Below are positions 27,155-38,855 of a DNA stretch of 64,000 bases, one piece after another. The DNA lies in NCBI RefSeq assembly GCF_009931615.1, contig NZ_CP046620.1, positions 496,001-560,000 on the forward strand, given 5' to 3'. The translations under genes were made by a program, and so were the position numbers. The notes under the pieces are model-generated. The model ran no database searches and had not been told where the DNA came from. It saw only the letters and a list, made by a program, of their open reading frames with translations. Numbering within the stretch: the first letter of the stretch is position 1; the number at the start of each line of letters is the position of its first letter. This DNA comes from Algicella marina. GTDB lineage: Bacteria > Pseudomonadota > Alphaproteobacteria > Rhodobacterales > Rhodobacteraceae.

Positions 27155-27820
27155 TCAGCGCAATTGGATCCGTAAAATTGCGGCCGTCGCAAATGGCGCC
27201 AGAGCTATCGTGGCCAGTGTCAGTGCCGTCGTCAGTGCCAGCGCCGGCAGCGGGTCGCGTCCGTCGGCGGCTGCAATGGCGGTCTCCGCGCCGAAGATCA
27301 ACGTCGGAATATAGAGCGGCAGGGTCAGGATGGCGATCAGCAACCCACCCTGGCGCAAACCAAGTGTCAGCGCTGCACCGATCCCGCCGATGGCGGACAA
27401 TGCCGGCGTACCGAGTGCGAGTGCAGCCATCAGCCACGGCAGGGCTGCCACGGGCAGGTTCAGGGCAAGTGCCAGCAGCGGGCTGGCCAAGGTCAGTGGC
27501 AGGCCGGTGCTGAGCCAGTGGGCGGCAGCCTTGGCGGCGGCGACCAGTTCCAGCGGCAGTGGCGCCAGCGCCATGACGTCGAGGGAGCCGTCCTCGAGAT
27601 CAGCCTGGAACAGCCGGTCGAGCGACAGCAGACAGGCGAGCAAGGCCCCAAGCCAAAGCGTACCGGGTGCGATGCGGGCGAGGAGTTCGGTGTCCGGTCC
27701 GATGCCCAGCGGTATCAGCAGGATCAGGATGAGGAAGAACATGAGAGCCTGCGCCGTGCCGGCGCCAGACCGGAGGCCGAGGCGCAGGTCGCGCAAAAGG
27801 ATCGCGCGGGCGGCGCTCAC
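27155..27820 (-). CDS. ccmB: heme exporter protein CcmB
   Basis: A 221-residue membrane subunit of the CcmABCD complex that supports cytochrome c maturation in the periplasm. Six hydrophobic helices and the family N-terminus AARAILLRDLRLGLRSG with GTLWLGALLACLLSLDRLFQADLEDGSLD are clear. The start is GTG at 27820, overlapping the ccmA stop (GTGA), so the two are translationally coupled. The normal next genes ccmC, ccmD and ccmG are not downstream; the peptide importer ends 105 bases away on the other strand. Confidence 0.94.
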   Translation of the reverse strand: MSAARAILLRDLRLGLRSGAGTAQALMFFLILILLIPLGIGPDTELLARIAPGTLWLGALLACLLSLDRLFQADLEDGSLDVMALAPLPLELVAAAKAAAHWLSTGLPLTLASPLLALALNLPVAALPWLMAALALGTPALSAIGGIGAALTLGLRQGGLLIAILTLPLYIPTLIFGAETAIAAADGRDPLPALALTTALTLATIALAPFATAAILRIQLR

Positions 27821-28461
27821 GCGATGCTGCCTTCGAGGAACGGATCCGTGTCACGGCCAACGGTCAGGGGCGAAAGGCAGAGTGTGCGGCAGTCGGGCAG
27901 CCCCAGCGGGAGGTGGCTGGCGATCACTGCCATCCCGCCGGCCGCCAGGTGTTCTGACAACAGGTCGGTCAGGCGGGCGGTGTTATCCCCGTCGAGTGAG
28001 ACCGTCGGTTCGTCCATGAGCCAAAGCCCGGCCCCTGTCAGCGGCAGACGGGCGAGGCCTAGGCGGCGTTTCTGACCCGCGCTCAGCCGGCCCGCAGGCC
28101 GGTCGGCCAGAGAAGCGAGGTCGAACCGAGCAGCGATATTTCCCGGAGCCGCGCCATACAGATCGACCCAGAAGGCCAGCGTCTCCCGTACGGTCATCGC
28201 CGGCTTGACTGCGTCGAGATGGCCGGAGAGGGCAATGCCTTCGAGATACGCGGCCCGTTCCGTCAGTAGATCGTGGCCATTGTGGTTGGCGTGGCCTTCC
28301 GCCGCACCAAGACCCGCCAGTGCTCGCAGTAGCGAGGTCTTGCCAACGCCGTTCGGACCGCGCAGCAGCAGTGCCTCGCCGGGCGAGAGGCTGAAGGCGA
28401 TGCCGGTCTGAACGGGGCGTGCCTGCCGGTAGGTGGCGAAGTCGGAAACAACGAGGCTCAT
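27817..28461 (-). CDS. ccmA: heme ABC exporter ATP-binding protein CcmA
   Basis: A 214-residue ATPase with Walker A GPNGVGKTS near residue 36, signature LSAGQKRRLGLARL near 125, Walker B LWLMDEPTVSLDG and switch His in VIASHLPLGLPDC. It drives release of holo-CcmE in cytochrome c maturation. The ATG at 28461 is taken over longer frames because the family starts with a short strand just before the P-loop domain. It is divergent from acnA (254 bases between starts), an arrangement I recall from Rhodobacteraceae. Confidence 0.94.
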   Translation of the reverse strand: MSLVVSDFATYRQARPVQTGIAFSLSPGEALLLRGPNGVGKTSLLRALAGLGAAEGHANHNGHDLLTERAAYLEGIALSGHLDAVKPAMTVRETLAFWVDLYGAAPGNIAARFDLASLADRPAGRLSAGQKRRLGLARLPLTGAGLWLMDEPTVSLDGDNTARLTDLLSEHLAAGGMAVIASHLPLGLPDCRTLCLSPLTVGRDTDPFLEGSIA

Positions 28462-28608
28462 GTGGCGAGAGTTACAGGGTAATTCCGCAAATCTGAATCG
28501 ATTTCTCCCCAAACTGCTCTACAGTCAGCCAGAATGCAGTGCCGGAATGTTGACTGAGTGGGGAATCCGGAAAAAATTGCCATTGTGCACTGCCGAACCG
28601 TTGAAATG

Positions 28609-28624
28609 GTATGCAATTGCATAC
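28609..28624. promoter_or_regulatory. perfect 16-bp palindrome upstream of acnA
   Basis: GTATGCAATTGCATAC is an exact palindrome 91 bases before the acnA start. Perfect dyads of this size and AT-centred form are typical operators of GntR-family (FadR-type) regulators. It lies in the acnA/ccmA divergent region and most plausibly controls acnA. The regulator is not encoded nearby. Confidence 0.5.
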
Positions 28625-28714
28625 ATATCTCTACCATCACCTTGTCGGGCCACCGCGATTGCGGCATACCGACATCAGGATCAGCCATTTCTCGTGACCA
28701 GAGGGAGACAGCCC

Positions 28715-31492
<2,778 letters not shown>

Positions 31493-31499
31493 ATCCAAC

Positions 31500-31536
31500 G
31501 TGTCGGCGCGAGACGGACTGCCGTCGCGCCCGACAC
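31500..31536 (+). terminator. long hairpin after acnA
   Basis: GTGTCGGCGCGA...GCGCCCGACAC with an inner GACGG-ACTG-CCGTC stem, beginning 8 bases after the acnA stop. The stem is about 16 base pairs with small bulges. There is no clear T-run, so it may be a 3' stabiliser or Rho-assisted terminator. Confidence 0.45.
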
Positions 31537-31641
31537 CCATCCGGTCGCTCCCTCGAAAACGTGAACAGCCGCAGGCCCCTTTCCATGACGGACTGGGGCC
31601 TGTTGTTCGTTGAAGAGGGGAACTGAAGGAAAGGAACAGTC

Positions 31642-32445
31642 ATGTCCGACTCGGCACCAACCAATCAAGGCACCCACGCGCACGGCCTGAAATACGACCT
31701 GCCGCATCTCTTCGGCAGGCGGCGGGCAATCTCATCTCTGGCAGCATTGACGCTGGTATCCGCTGCGGGACGGGGCATGGCTGCGGACGGAAGTTGCGTT
31801 GCGATACCAGCGGAGACGGCGGGGCCCTTCCCCGCCGATGGCAGCAACCGCGCCGCTGGCCAGACGGTGAACGTTCTGCAGGAGAGCGGTGTCATGCGCG
31901 ACGACCTTCGCACAAGCTTTGCCGGTATGAGTCCCGTAGCGGAAGGCGTCGAAGTGCAGCTAATTCTGCATCTGGTAGAAGCGGGCACGGCCTGCACACC
32001 ACTTGCCGGACGGGCAATCTATGTCTGGCATTGCGATGCGGCGGGGCGCTATTCGCTCTACGAGGACAGGGACCGCAACTACCTGCGCGGACTGGGTGTC
32101 AGCGATGCGAATGGTATTGTGCGCCTTACCACCGTGTTTCCGGGATGCTACCGGGGACGCTGGCCCCACATTCACTTCGAGGTATTCGACCGGCCCGCGG
32201 ATGCCGTCGCTGGCAGCGCTGGCCGTCTGACTTCGCAATTGGCCCTTCCGGCAGCGGCCTGCAATGATGTCTATGCTCGTGATCCGCGCTACCATAACAG
32301 TGTCGCCAACCTGCGCGGGCAATCGCTGGCGCGGGACGGTATTTTTCGGGACAACACGCCAGACGAGATTGAACAGCAGACGCTCTCTCTGTCAGGGTCA
32401 CCGGCAACGGGGTTTGAGGCACGGGCAGTAATCGGTCTCGGCTGA
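31642..32445 (+). CDS. exported intradiol ring-cleavage dioxygenase-like protein
   Basis: A 267-residue protein of the protocatechuate/catechol intradiol dioxygenase family. After a twin-arginine-like leader (GRRRAISSLAALTLVSAA, residues 25-42) comes the family ETAGPFPADGSN near 58-69. The non-heme iron ligands appear as Tyr137 in CDAAGRYS, Tyr170 in FPGCYRGRWP and His176/His178 in PHIHFE. The leader implies a folded, metal-loaded protein exported to the periplasm, unlike cytoplasmic pathway enzymes. No other aromatic degradation gene is adjacent. The ATG has AAAGGA upstream. Aromatic or phenolic substrate is inferred from the fold. Confidence 0.85.
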   Translation: MSDSAPTNQGTHAHGLKYDLPHLFGRRRAISSLAALTLVSAAGRGMAADGSCVAIPAETAGPFPADGSNRAAGQTVNVLQESGVMRDDLRTSFAGMSPVAEGVEVQLILHLVEAGTACTPLAGRAIYVWHCDAAGRYSLYEDRDRNYLRGLGVSDANGIVRLTTVFPGCYRGRWPHIHFEVFDRPADAVAGSAGRLTSQLALPAAACNDVYARDPRYHNSVANLRGQSLARDGIFRDNTPDEIEQQTLSLSGSPATGFEARAVIGLG

Positions 32446-32547
32446 GCAATCGCCGACAATGCAGGTGATAAAAACATGGTTCTGTGTGTCATATACCTCT
32501 CAAAGGCTTGACTGGCATGTCAGGGCGGGCAGGAGTAGGCCTGTGTC

Positions 32548-33252
32548 ATGATCAAGTCCCTGTTTCTCCCCGCGCTCGTTGCGATTGCTTTAATGGTTCC
32601 GGTACAGTCGCGTGCCGAGCAGCCGGTTCTGGTCGAGCTCTTCACCTCACAGGGATGTTCCTCCTGTCCGCCGGCCGACAGGATGTTGGGCGAATTGGTC
32701 AGTGACCCGCGTGTTATAGCTCTGTCGTTCCACGTCGACTATTGGGACTATCTCGGGTGGAAGGACACTTTTGCCAGCAGGGCGTTCACCATGCGCCAGC
32801 AGGAATACGTGGGCCACACCGACCGCTCCGGCATCCGTCAGAAATTGCGCGGAAAGTTCACGCCGGAAATCGTCATTCAAGGCACCGACAGTTTTATTGG
32901 CCACGATGGCAAGTCCATCAGAACAAATTTGGAAGCTCATGCCGGTGCGGTGGCGCGGGCCAGTGTCACGGTTGCGGGCCGGCGGGCCGTGCTCACACCG
33001 CTCGCAGCCGGTCTGCCCCGTCTGACCGTCATGCTGGCCTCAGTGCTGCCGAAGGAAACCGTTGCCATTCAGCGGGGCGAGAACAGCGGCCGCAAAATCA
33101 GTTATTATCAGGTTGTCACGGATCTGAGCGAAATCGGTACTTGGGACGGGGCTTCGGAAATGGCAATCGATCTGCCCGGTACCGGCCCTGCCGTAGTTTT
33201 CCTTCAGGCGGGCAAGGGTGGCCCGGTTCTGGCCGCGGCTAAGGTGAAGTAG
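32548..33252 (+). CDS. DUF1223 family exported protein
   Basis: A 234-residue protein with a signal peptide (MIKSLFLPALVAIALMVPVQ, cleavage near SRA-E) and a thioredoxin-like domain with VELFTSQGCSSCPPAD, where CSSC resembles a redox CxxC site, and FHVDYWDYLGWKD. The family is widespread in alphaproteobacteria; its function is unknown, and a periplasmic thiol role is suggested by the motif. Its 3' end overlaps the 3' end of the convergent acyltransferase gene by 14 bases. It lies about 100 bases after the dioxygenase gene and may share its transcript. Confidence 0.88.
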   Translation: MIKSLFLPALVAIALMVPVQSRAEQPVLVELFTSQGCSSCPPADRMLGELVSDPRVIALSFHVDYWDYLGWKDTFASRAFTMRQQEYVGHTDRSGIRQKLRGKFTPEIVIQGTDSFIGHDGKSIRTNLEAHAGAVARASVTVAGRRAVLTPLAAGLPRLTVMLASVLPKETVAIQRGENSGRKISYYQVVTDLSEIGTWDGASEMAIDLPGTGPAVVFLQAGKGGPVLAAAKVK

Positions 33253-34168
33253 CGGCCTGCCTGGCCCGCGCTTCAAGTTCTTCCAGATGCCGGGGATTGC
33301 GAATCTGCCAGCGGCGATGCAGCCAATAATACTGCTCCGGGTGGGTCCGAACCCGCCGCGCAAGCCCGTCATTCATCGCTTGCGTCATCTCCGCCGCATC
33401 GGTGTGCGGGATAGGAGGATCGAACTCGATGTGGATGGATTGCAAATCCGGCCCGCGCGTGGCGTAGCTGGCCACGAGCGGTCTCTTGAATTTCAGCGCC
33501 AGTTCGGCGGCCATGGGTGCCGTCGCCGCAGGCTGGCCAAGGAAATCCAGCAACAAACCGTCGTCGATTTTCTGATCGTGCAGGATTCCGAGCGTCTTTC
33601 CTGAAGAGACATGCTTTATCAATGCCCGTGTGCCGCTGCGACCCTTGGGAAAAAGCGGCGCACCGAAACGCTCATACCGTTGGGTCAAGTCGGCGTCCGA
33701 AAACCGGTTTTTCAACGGGCGGTAGATCGCGCCCACCTCGACGCCCTGATGCTGCATGAAGGCGCGTGTCGCCTCCCACTGGCCGTAGTGGGCCGACAAC
33801 GTGATTGCGCCCTTGCCGGAAGCATGGGCCTCCATGATGGCGTTGTACCCTTCCTCGCCCTCCCAGGTGAAGTCCCCCGCCCGAGCAAGCAAGTCGCCAG
33901 GATGCAGAATCTCAATGAATGTCCGGCCCAGGTTGGTGGCCATACCTTCAAGAATCGCTTCACGTTTCTTGGCGTCCATCTCCGGGAAAACATGGGCGAG
34001 ATTGTCCACCACCCGCCCGCGCAGGTGCGAGACATTGCGCAATACCCGGCGCGCGCACCAAGCCGCCACGGCCCCGCGCCGTTCTGGCGGCAGCGGCCGC
34101 GTGGCAGCGATGAGCGCCCGGACGGGCAGGTTTTCGAGATAATCGCCGAAGGCGGTACGGTTGCCCAT
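33239..34168 (-). CDS. lipid A biosynthesis-type acyltransferase (LpxL/HtrB family)
   Basis: A 309-residue membrane-associated acyltransferase. The catalytic HX4E motif is HYGQWE near residue 125, followed by GAIYRPLKN and the LLDFLGQPAAT and FKRPLVASY regions typical of LpxL-like enzymes; the C-terminal YYWLHRRW motif is also family-typical. It probably adds a secondary acyl chain to lipid A on the inner face of the inner membrane; an ornithine-lipid or other acyltransferase role cannot be excluded. infC lies 60 bases upstream on the same strand. Confidence 0.88.
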   Translation of the reverse strand: MGNRTAFGDYLENLPVRALIAATRPLPPERRGAVAAWCARRVLRNVSHLRGRVVDNLAHVFPEMDAKKREAILEGMATNLGRTFIEILHPGDLLARAGDFTWEGEEGYNAIMEAHASGKGAITLSAHYGQWEATRAFMQHQGVEVGAIYRPLKNRFSDADLTQRYERFGAPLFPKGRSGTRALIKHVSSGKTLGILHDQKIDDGLLLDFLGQPAATAPMAAELALKFKRPLVASYATRGPDLQSIHIEFDPPIPHTDAAEMTQAMNDGLARRVRTHPEQYYWLHRRWQIRNPRHLEELEARARQAATSP

Positions 34169-34229
34169 GATGCCTCGCAGCGGCCGGTTCGGATGAATGC
34201 GAGAGGGCAGGGCGCCCTCTCCCGTTAGT

Positions 34230-34775
34230 TCAGGACTTCAGAGGGTTGATCATCATCACCATCTGACGGCCTTCCATTTTCGGAATGCTGTCGACTTTGC
34301 CAAGCTCGGTGGTGTCTTCTGCCACCCGCTCCAGCAGGCGTCGTCCGAGTTCCTGGTGGGCCATTTCACGGCCACGGAAGCGCAGGGTGATCTTAACCTT
34401 GTCACCGTTCCCAAGAAACTTGGTGACGTTGCGCATCTTGACTTCGTAGTCGTGCGTGTCGGTGTTGGGGCGGAATTTCACCTCCTTCACCTCGATGATC
34501 TTCTGCTTCTTGCGCGCCTCGGATTCCTTCTTCTGCTGTTCGTACTTGAACTTGCCGAAATCCATGATCTTGCAGACGGGCGGCGAGGCATTGGGGGAAA
34601 TCTCGACGAGATCGAGCCCGGCGGCTTCGGCCAGTTCCATACCGCGTTCGGGTGTCACGACCCCGACATTTTCCCCTTCGGCTCCGATGAGCCGTATTTC
34701 CGGTGAGCGAACGCGTTCGTTGACGCGGGGCCCGGTATCGCGCGTTGGCGGCGCGTGGTGTGGTCTGCGAGCTAT
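34230..34775 (-). CDS. infC: translation initiation factor IF-3 (apparent AUA start codon)
   Basis: A 181-residue IF-3 that binds the 30S subunit and monitors start codon choice. The conserved N-domain ([15 protein letters not shown], then [15 protein letters not shown]), linker with many Lys residues, and C-domain ([17 protein letters not shown]) are all present. The first ATG, GTG, TTG or CTG in frame is the GTG at 34658, which would remove the conserved N-terminus. The frame is open back to a TGA at 34800-34802, and the family N-terminus [10 protein letters not shown] begins at an ATA codon (34773-34775) with AAAGGA 10 bases upstream. So initiation at a rare codon is deduced, as known for AUU in E. 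coli infC. Confidence 0.92.
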   Translation of the reverse strand: MARRPHHAPPTRDTGPRVNERVRSPEIRLIGAEGENVGVVTPERGMELAEAAGLDLVEISPNASPPVCKIMDFGKFKYEQQKKESEARKKQKIIEVKEVKFRPNTDTHDYEVKMRNVTKFLGNGDKVKITLRFRGREMAHQELGRRLLERVAEDTTELGKVDSIPKMEGRQMVMMINPLKS

Positions 34776-35078
34776 AGCTTGTCCATCCTTTTGTTGTTGT
34801 CAGAAAGCGAGAAGAGGCGCAAAAAGCGCCCCTGCCAGACAACATAGTTTAATGCGACCGGTTTTGGAAGGGCGACAACGCTTTATCGCCAAGAATTCGG
34901 CAACGCTTCCGACTGCACGACTTCCCCGTTTATTCGCCGCTGTTTTGCGAAAATTGGTGCCGCCGGGAACAAACAGGCGGTGCAACCTGCTGCCATAGGC
35001 CTTTCCGGGGGGTTAGCGCGCCATCGGGCGCGATTCACTGACCAAGGGTGGCCGGACCGGCTGCCGGAGAGGACGAAA
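34776..35078. other. 303-base intergenic region between infC and the protease gene
   Basis: Holds the leaders of two divergent genes. On the minus strand the infC leader has AAAGGA at 34786-34791 and a small hairpin GGCGC-AAAAA-GCGCC at 34816-34830. On the plus side a GC-rich dyad CGCGCC-ATC-GGGCGCG lies near 35015-35032, and AGAGGA before the ATG at 35079. No other gene is evident. Confidence 0.5.
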
Positions 35079-35636
35079 ATGACCGATTTCAAAATGGTTG
35101 TCGAAAAGCAGAACGGAACCGCAACGCTGTGGGATCAGGACAGCTACCTAGGCAGCCAAACTTACAGCAGCGGCGGTATTTGCGGACCACTGGCGGCCAA
35201 ATGGATGAGTGCACGCAAACTGGGGCAAAGCTTCGTGGCGGAGATGTCGCAGCAGGAAGCCCGCGAGGAGGTTATGCAATTGCGCATGAACCAGAATCAC
35301 GAAGGCGACAACTTCGTCGCCAACTACCTGGCCATGTTCGGTTTGCGCCGGGCGCAGACCGGCTACTACAAGGACAATGTCTCGATCGGCAGTGTCATGG
35401 CCAACGCAACCTCCGGCTACGGCTTCTTTTTCATTGGCCTTTTACAGGAAGCGGACGACAAACCGGGCCATGCTTTCGCCGTCTGCAGCGAAGCCAATTC
35501 ATATCAGTTTTTTGATCCGAATTTCGGAGAAGCGCGTTTTGGAGTTGCCGAAGATGCCAGAAAGGCATTCATCGACTGGTTCAGGTTGATCTACCTGCAC
35601 CTGAACGGCCCGGCCGTCACCGAATATTATCTCTGA
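35079..35636 (+). CDS. YopT-like (family C58) cysteine protease domain protein
   Basis: A 185-residue single-domain protein. GGICGPLAAKWM (Cys35), PGHAFAV (His131) and FFDPNFGEARF (Asp146) form the Cys-His-Asp triad pattern of C58 proteases such as YopT and AvrPphB; the His-Asp spacing of 15 equals that of AvrPphB as I recall it, and the FDPN-G element is diagnostic. There is no signal peptide or membrane segment. The ATG at 35079 has AGAGGA at good spacing. It lies on the plus strand between minus-strand thrS and infC, with no secretion genes nearby. Target and role are unknown; it could be a secreted effector, a toxin or an intracellular protease. Confidence 0.75.
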   Translation: MTDFKMVVEKQNGTATLWDQDSYLGSQTYSSGGICGPLAAKWMSARKLGQSFVAEMSQQEAREEVMQLRMNQNHEGDNFVANYLAMFGLRRAQTGYYKDNVSIGSVMANATSGYGFFFIGLLQEADDKPGHAFAVCSEANSYQFFDPNFGEARFGVAEDARKAFIDWFRLIYLHLNGPAVTEYYL

Positions 35637-35689
35637 GAATTGCGGGGCAAGGCCGGAAGTTGCCGCCCGACCTTGCCCGCTGCATCAAA

Positions 35690-37645
35690 TTATTCACGGA
35701 GATCCGGGGGTGTAGCTTCCGCGCGCAGGTTTGCCACCACCGTATCCAGCGCTTCAACGCTGGTTTGTTTTTCCCCGAGACGCCGGATGGAGACGGTCCG
35801 TTCCTCGACTTCCTTCATGCCGATGGCAAGGATCACCGGCACCTTGCCGACAGAGTGTTCACGCACCTTGTAATTGATCTTTTCGTTGCGCACATCGGCC
35901 TCTGCCCGGATACCGGCAGCCCGCAAGGTAGCGACGACCTCGTGCACGTAGGCATCGGCATCGGAGATAATCGAAGCAACAACGACCTGTCGCGGGGCCA
36001 GCCAGAACGGGAACCTGCCGGCGTAGTTCTCGATCAGGATGCCCAGAAACCGCTCGAAAGACCCGAGCACGGCGCGGTGCAGCATGAAGGGGCGGTGCTT
36101 GGCACCGTCTTCGCCGATATAGGTTGCGCCAAGGCGTTCCGGCAGGTTGGGATCCACCTGGAAGGTGCCGCACTGCCAGACCCGGCCGATTGCGTCAGTC
36201 AGCTTGAAATCGAGCTTTGGCGCATAAAAGGCGCCCTCGCCGGGGTCGAGCGTGTACTCGTGCCCTGCCTTGCCGATCGCGGCTTCGAGCGCCGCTTCCA
36301 TGCGATCCCAGCTTTCCTCGGTTCCAACGCGCTTTTCGGGGCGGGTTGCGAACATGATCTCGAACTCGGTGAAGCCGAGATCCTTGTAGATCGCAGAAAG
36401 GAAGCGGATGAAGCGGGCGCATTCCTCCTCGATCTGGTCCTCGCGGCAAAAGATATGCGCGTCGTCTTGAGTGAACCCGCGCACCCGCATGATGCCGTGC
36501 AGCGCGCCCGATGGTTCATAGCGATTGCACGAGCCGAACTCTGCCATGCGCAAGGGCAGGTCGCGATAGCTCTTCAGGCCATGGTTGTAGATCTGCACGT
36601 GGCAGGGGCAGTTCATCGGCTTCAGAGCGTTGATCGTCTTCTCGCGGGCGTGGTCCTCGTCCACCTCTACGATGAACATGTGTTCCTGATAGTTTTCCCA
36701 ATGCCCGGACTCTTCCCACAGCCGCCGGTTGACGACCTGCGGCGTGTTGACCTCTACATAACCACCGGCACGCTGCTGCCGGCGCATGTAATCCTGCAGG
36801 GTGGTGTAGAGCGTCCAGCCATTGGGATGCCAGAAGATCTGGCCCGGCGCCTCTTCCTGCATGTGAAAGAGTTCCATCTCGCGTCCAAGGCGGCGATGGT
36901 CCCGCTTCTCGGCCTCTTCGAGAAAGTTCAGATGGTCTTTCAGTTCCTGCCGGTTGCGAAAGGCAACGCCGTAGATGCGCTGAAGCATCGGGCGGTTGCT
37001 GTCGCCGCGCCAGTAGGCCCCTGCGACGGACATCAGCTTGAAGGCATCCGCCGGGACCTGCCCTGTGTGGGCGAGGTGCGGGCCGCGGCAGAGATCCTGC
37101 CAATCGCCATGCCAGTACATCCGGATCGGCTGACCCTCGGGGATCATGCCTACAAGCTCGACCTTGTAGGGTTCGCCTGTGCTCTCGTAATGCGCGATGG
37201 CGCGATCCCGCTCCCACAGTTCGGTGCGTACGGCATCGCGCAGGTTGATGATCTCGCGCATCTTGGCTTCGATCTTCTCCAGATCTTCGGAGGAGAAGGG
37301 CTCGGCGCGGTCAAAATCGTAATAGAAGCCGTTCTCGATTACCGGTCCGATCGTGACCTTCACGTCCGGCCAAAGTTCCTGTACGGCGCGGGCCATGATG
37401 TGGGCGCAGTCATGCCGGATCAGTTCCAGAGCGGGCGCTTCATCCTTGATCGTGACGATCTCGATGGCCGCGTCCCCGGTGATCGGCTCGGACAGGTCGG
37501 CCAGCCGCCCGTCGAGCTTCACCGCGAAAGCGGATTTTGCCAGCGATTTTGAAATTTCGGCGGCCACGTCGGCACCGGTGGTTCCGGCTGCAAAAGTGCG
37601 GTTGGCACCGTCGGGAAAAGTCAGGGAAATCTGTGCGCCGTCCAT
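35690..37645 (-). CDS. thrS: threonyl-tRNA synthetase
   Basis: Charges tRNA-Thr and edits mis-charged Ser-tRNA. The 651-residue protein has an N-terminal TGS domain (residues about 1-65), the editing SAD domain with HxxxH in [11 protein letters not shown], the class II catalytic core with zinc-binding Cys in [10 protein letters not shown], motif 2 FTQDDAHIF and the C-terminal anticodon-binding domain from [19 protein letters not shown] lies 8 bases before the ATG. In many bacteria thrS is followed by infC; here the direction is kept but a plus-strand gene lies between. Confidence 0.97.
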   Translation of the reverse strand: MDGAQISLTFPDGANRTFAAGTTGADVAAEISKSLAKSAFAVKLDGRLADLSEPITGDAAIEIVTIKDEAPALELIRHDCAHIMARAVQELWPDVKVTIGPVIENGFYYDFDRAEPFSSEDLEKIEAKMREIINLRDAVRTELWERDRAIAHYESTGEPYKVELVGMIPEGQPIRMYWHGDWQDLCRGPHLAHTGQVPADAFKLMSVAGAYWRGDSNRPMLQRIYGVAFRNRQELKDHLNFLEEAEKRDHRRLGREMELFHMQEEAPGQIFWHPNGWTLYTTLQDYMRRQQRAGGYVEVNTPQVVNRRLWEESGHWENYQEHMFIVEVDEDHAREKTINALKPMNCPCHVQIYNHGLKSYRDLPLRMAEFGSCNRYEPSGALHGIMRVRGFTQDDAHIFCREDQIEEECARFIRFLSAIYKDLGFTEFEIMFATRPEKRVGTEESWDRMEAALEAAIGKAGHEYTLDPGEGAFYAPKLDFKLTDAIGRVWQCGTFQVDPNLPERLGATYIGEDGAKHRPFMLHRAVLGSFERFLGILIENYAGRFPFWLAPRQVVVASIISDADAYVHEVVATLRAAGIRAEADVRNEKINYKVREHSVGKVPVILAIGMKEVEERTVSIRRLGEKQTSVEALDTVVANLRAEATPPDLRE

Positions 37646-37883
37646 GGGCGTTTCTCCTTGCGGTTTGGCGCCTACGAAACGCCCGGTTGCTGATGGAGGC
37701 TGGAATGCCCGCTCGTCCGTGGGCTGTCAACCCTGCCTTGCTAGTCCGCAAATCACTCCGGCCATGGCGGCAAGCGTTTTCCAATGTCTCCCAAGCACCG
37801 ATGCCGGAAACAAGGGTGAGTCCCGTTTCTTGCTCGCCCAGGTATCCGTGCCGGAGGTTTAGGCAGTTTCACCGGGCGCAGGA

Positions 37884-38711
37884 TCAGCGCAGGGGCGCTT
37901 CCAGCCAGTCACGCCCGAGGTCTGCCCAGCCTTTCGGCAGCCCGTGACCTCCGTCGTGAAGGCACAGCTTCAGGGCGCCACTATCGCAACTTGTCCACTC
38001 GCGGCAACGGAAGTCGGCGTCGAGGGTGATCTCGTCGGGCTGGGAGCGGCAATTGGCTGTCCTGCGGGCGAGGCCGAAACTCTCGAAAACGTCACCCTGA
38101 TGCCAGTCTCCTATACCACGGCCCTCGAGCGGCACCGTGCGGTCCGCGAAGCCGTGGATCTGCAACAGTCGCACCGGTCCCGCCGGGCAGGTTTCTTTGG
38201 GCACCGGCCTTCGCAAGGCACCGGAGATCGAAACGAAACCGGCAAAATGTTCGCCTGCGTAACAGGCCATCATCCACGCCATGGACCCGCCGGCGGAAAA
38301 GCCGCTGGCATAGACGCGCTCCCGGTTGATCGGCACACGTCCGGCAGCATCTTCCAGCACGGCCAGCGAGAAAGCGACGTCATCTCTTCCCGCTCCGGGC
38401 CGGGCCGGCCAGCGGCGGACATCAGAGCCGGGCGCGGTGGCACCGTTTGGCGCGATGACGAGGTAGCCCGCCTCGGCGAACACCGATTTCAGCGCGCCGC
38501 CGCGAAACACGGAGGTGCCGGACGAACGGTGGCCGTGATAGAAAAATATCGCGGGCAGGGCTTTCTCGCCATCCCACTCGGGCGGTGTCAGCAGGTGATA
38601 GCTGCCCCCCTCAATCTCGCATGCCGCCTCCGGCCCGCAGGGCGCTTCGCTGGCCTGGGCAACGCTCGGCAGCAAATACGATAGCACTGCCAGCAAGAAA
38701 AATATCCGCAT
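37884..38711 (-). CDS. exported PHB depolymerase/LpqC-type esterase
   Basis: A 275-residue protein with a signal peptide (MRIFFLLAVLSYLLPSVAQA) and an alpha/beta-hydrolase domain: oxyanion loop FFYHGHRSSGTSV, nucleophile elbow GFSAGGSM, acid in HGFADRTVP and final His in HDGGHGLP. This is the esterase/PHB depolymerase-like family that includes feruloyl esterases and LpqC. Several cysteines suggest periplasmic disulfides. AAGGAG precedes the ATG at 38711; the frame is open upstream for another 110 codons without support. Substrate is not readable. Divergent from the hydrolase gene at 38856. Confidence 0.88.
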   Translation of the reverse strand: MRIFFLLAVLSYLLPSVAQASEAPCGPEAACEIEGGSYHLLTPPEWDGEKALPAIFFYHGHRSSGTSVFRGGALKSVFAEAGYLVIAPNGATAPGSDVRRWPARPGAGRDDVAFSLAVLEDAAGRVPINRERVYASGFSAGGSMAWMMACYAGEHFAGFVSISGALRRPVPKETCPAGPVRLLQIHGFADRTVPLEGRGIGDWHQGDVFESFGLARRTANCRSQPDEITLDADFRCREWTSCDSGALKLCLHDGGHGLPKGWADLGRDWLEAPLR

Positions 38712-38855
38712 CACCTGTCTCTCCTTTTCGTTAAGCCTATCGACATGCGGTGATGTCGCGCCACCATCGGCGCTGACGCCGCACGCGAATGTGAAGCGTT
38801 GCGGGCGCGGCGCATCCCTGCAACAAAGGCGCAACGACGGTGAAAGGAGACCGAC

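Noticed and set aside
28433-28714. In-frame extension of the aconitase gene by about 94 codons upstream.
   Set aside because: It runs through the divergent promoter region and into ccmA on the other strand. The family start and ribosome binding site are at 28715.
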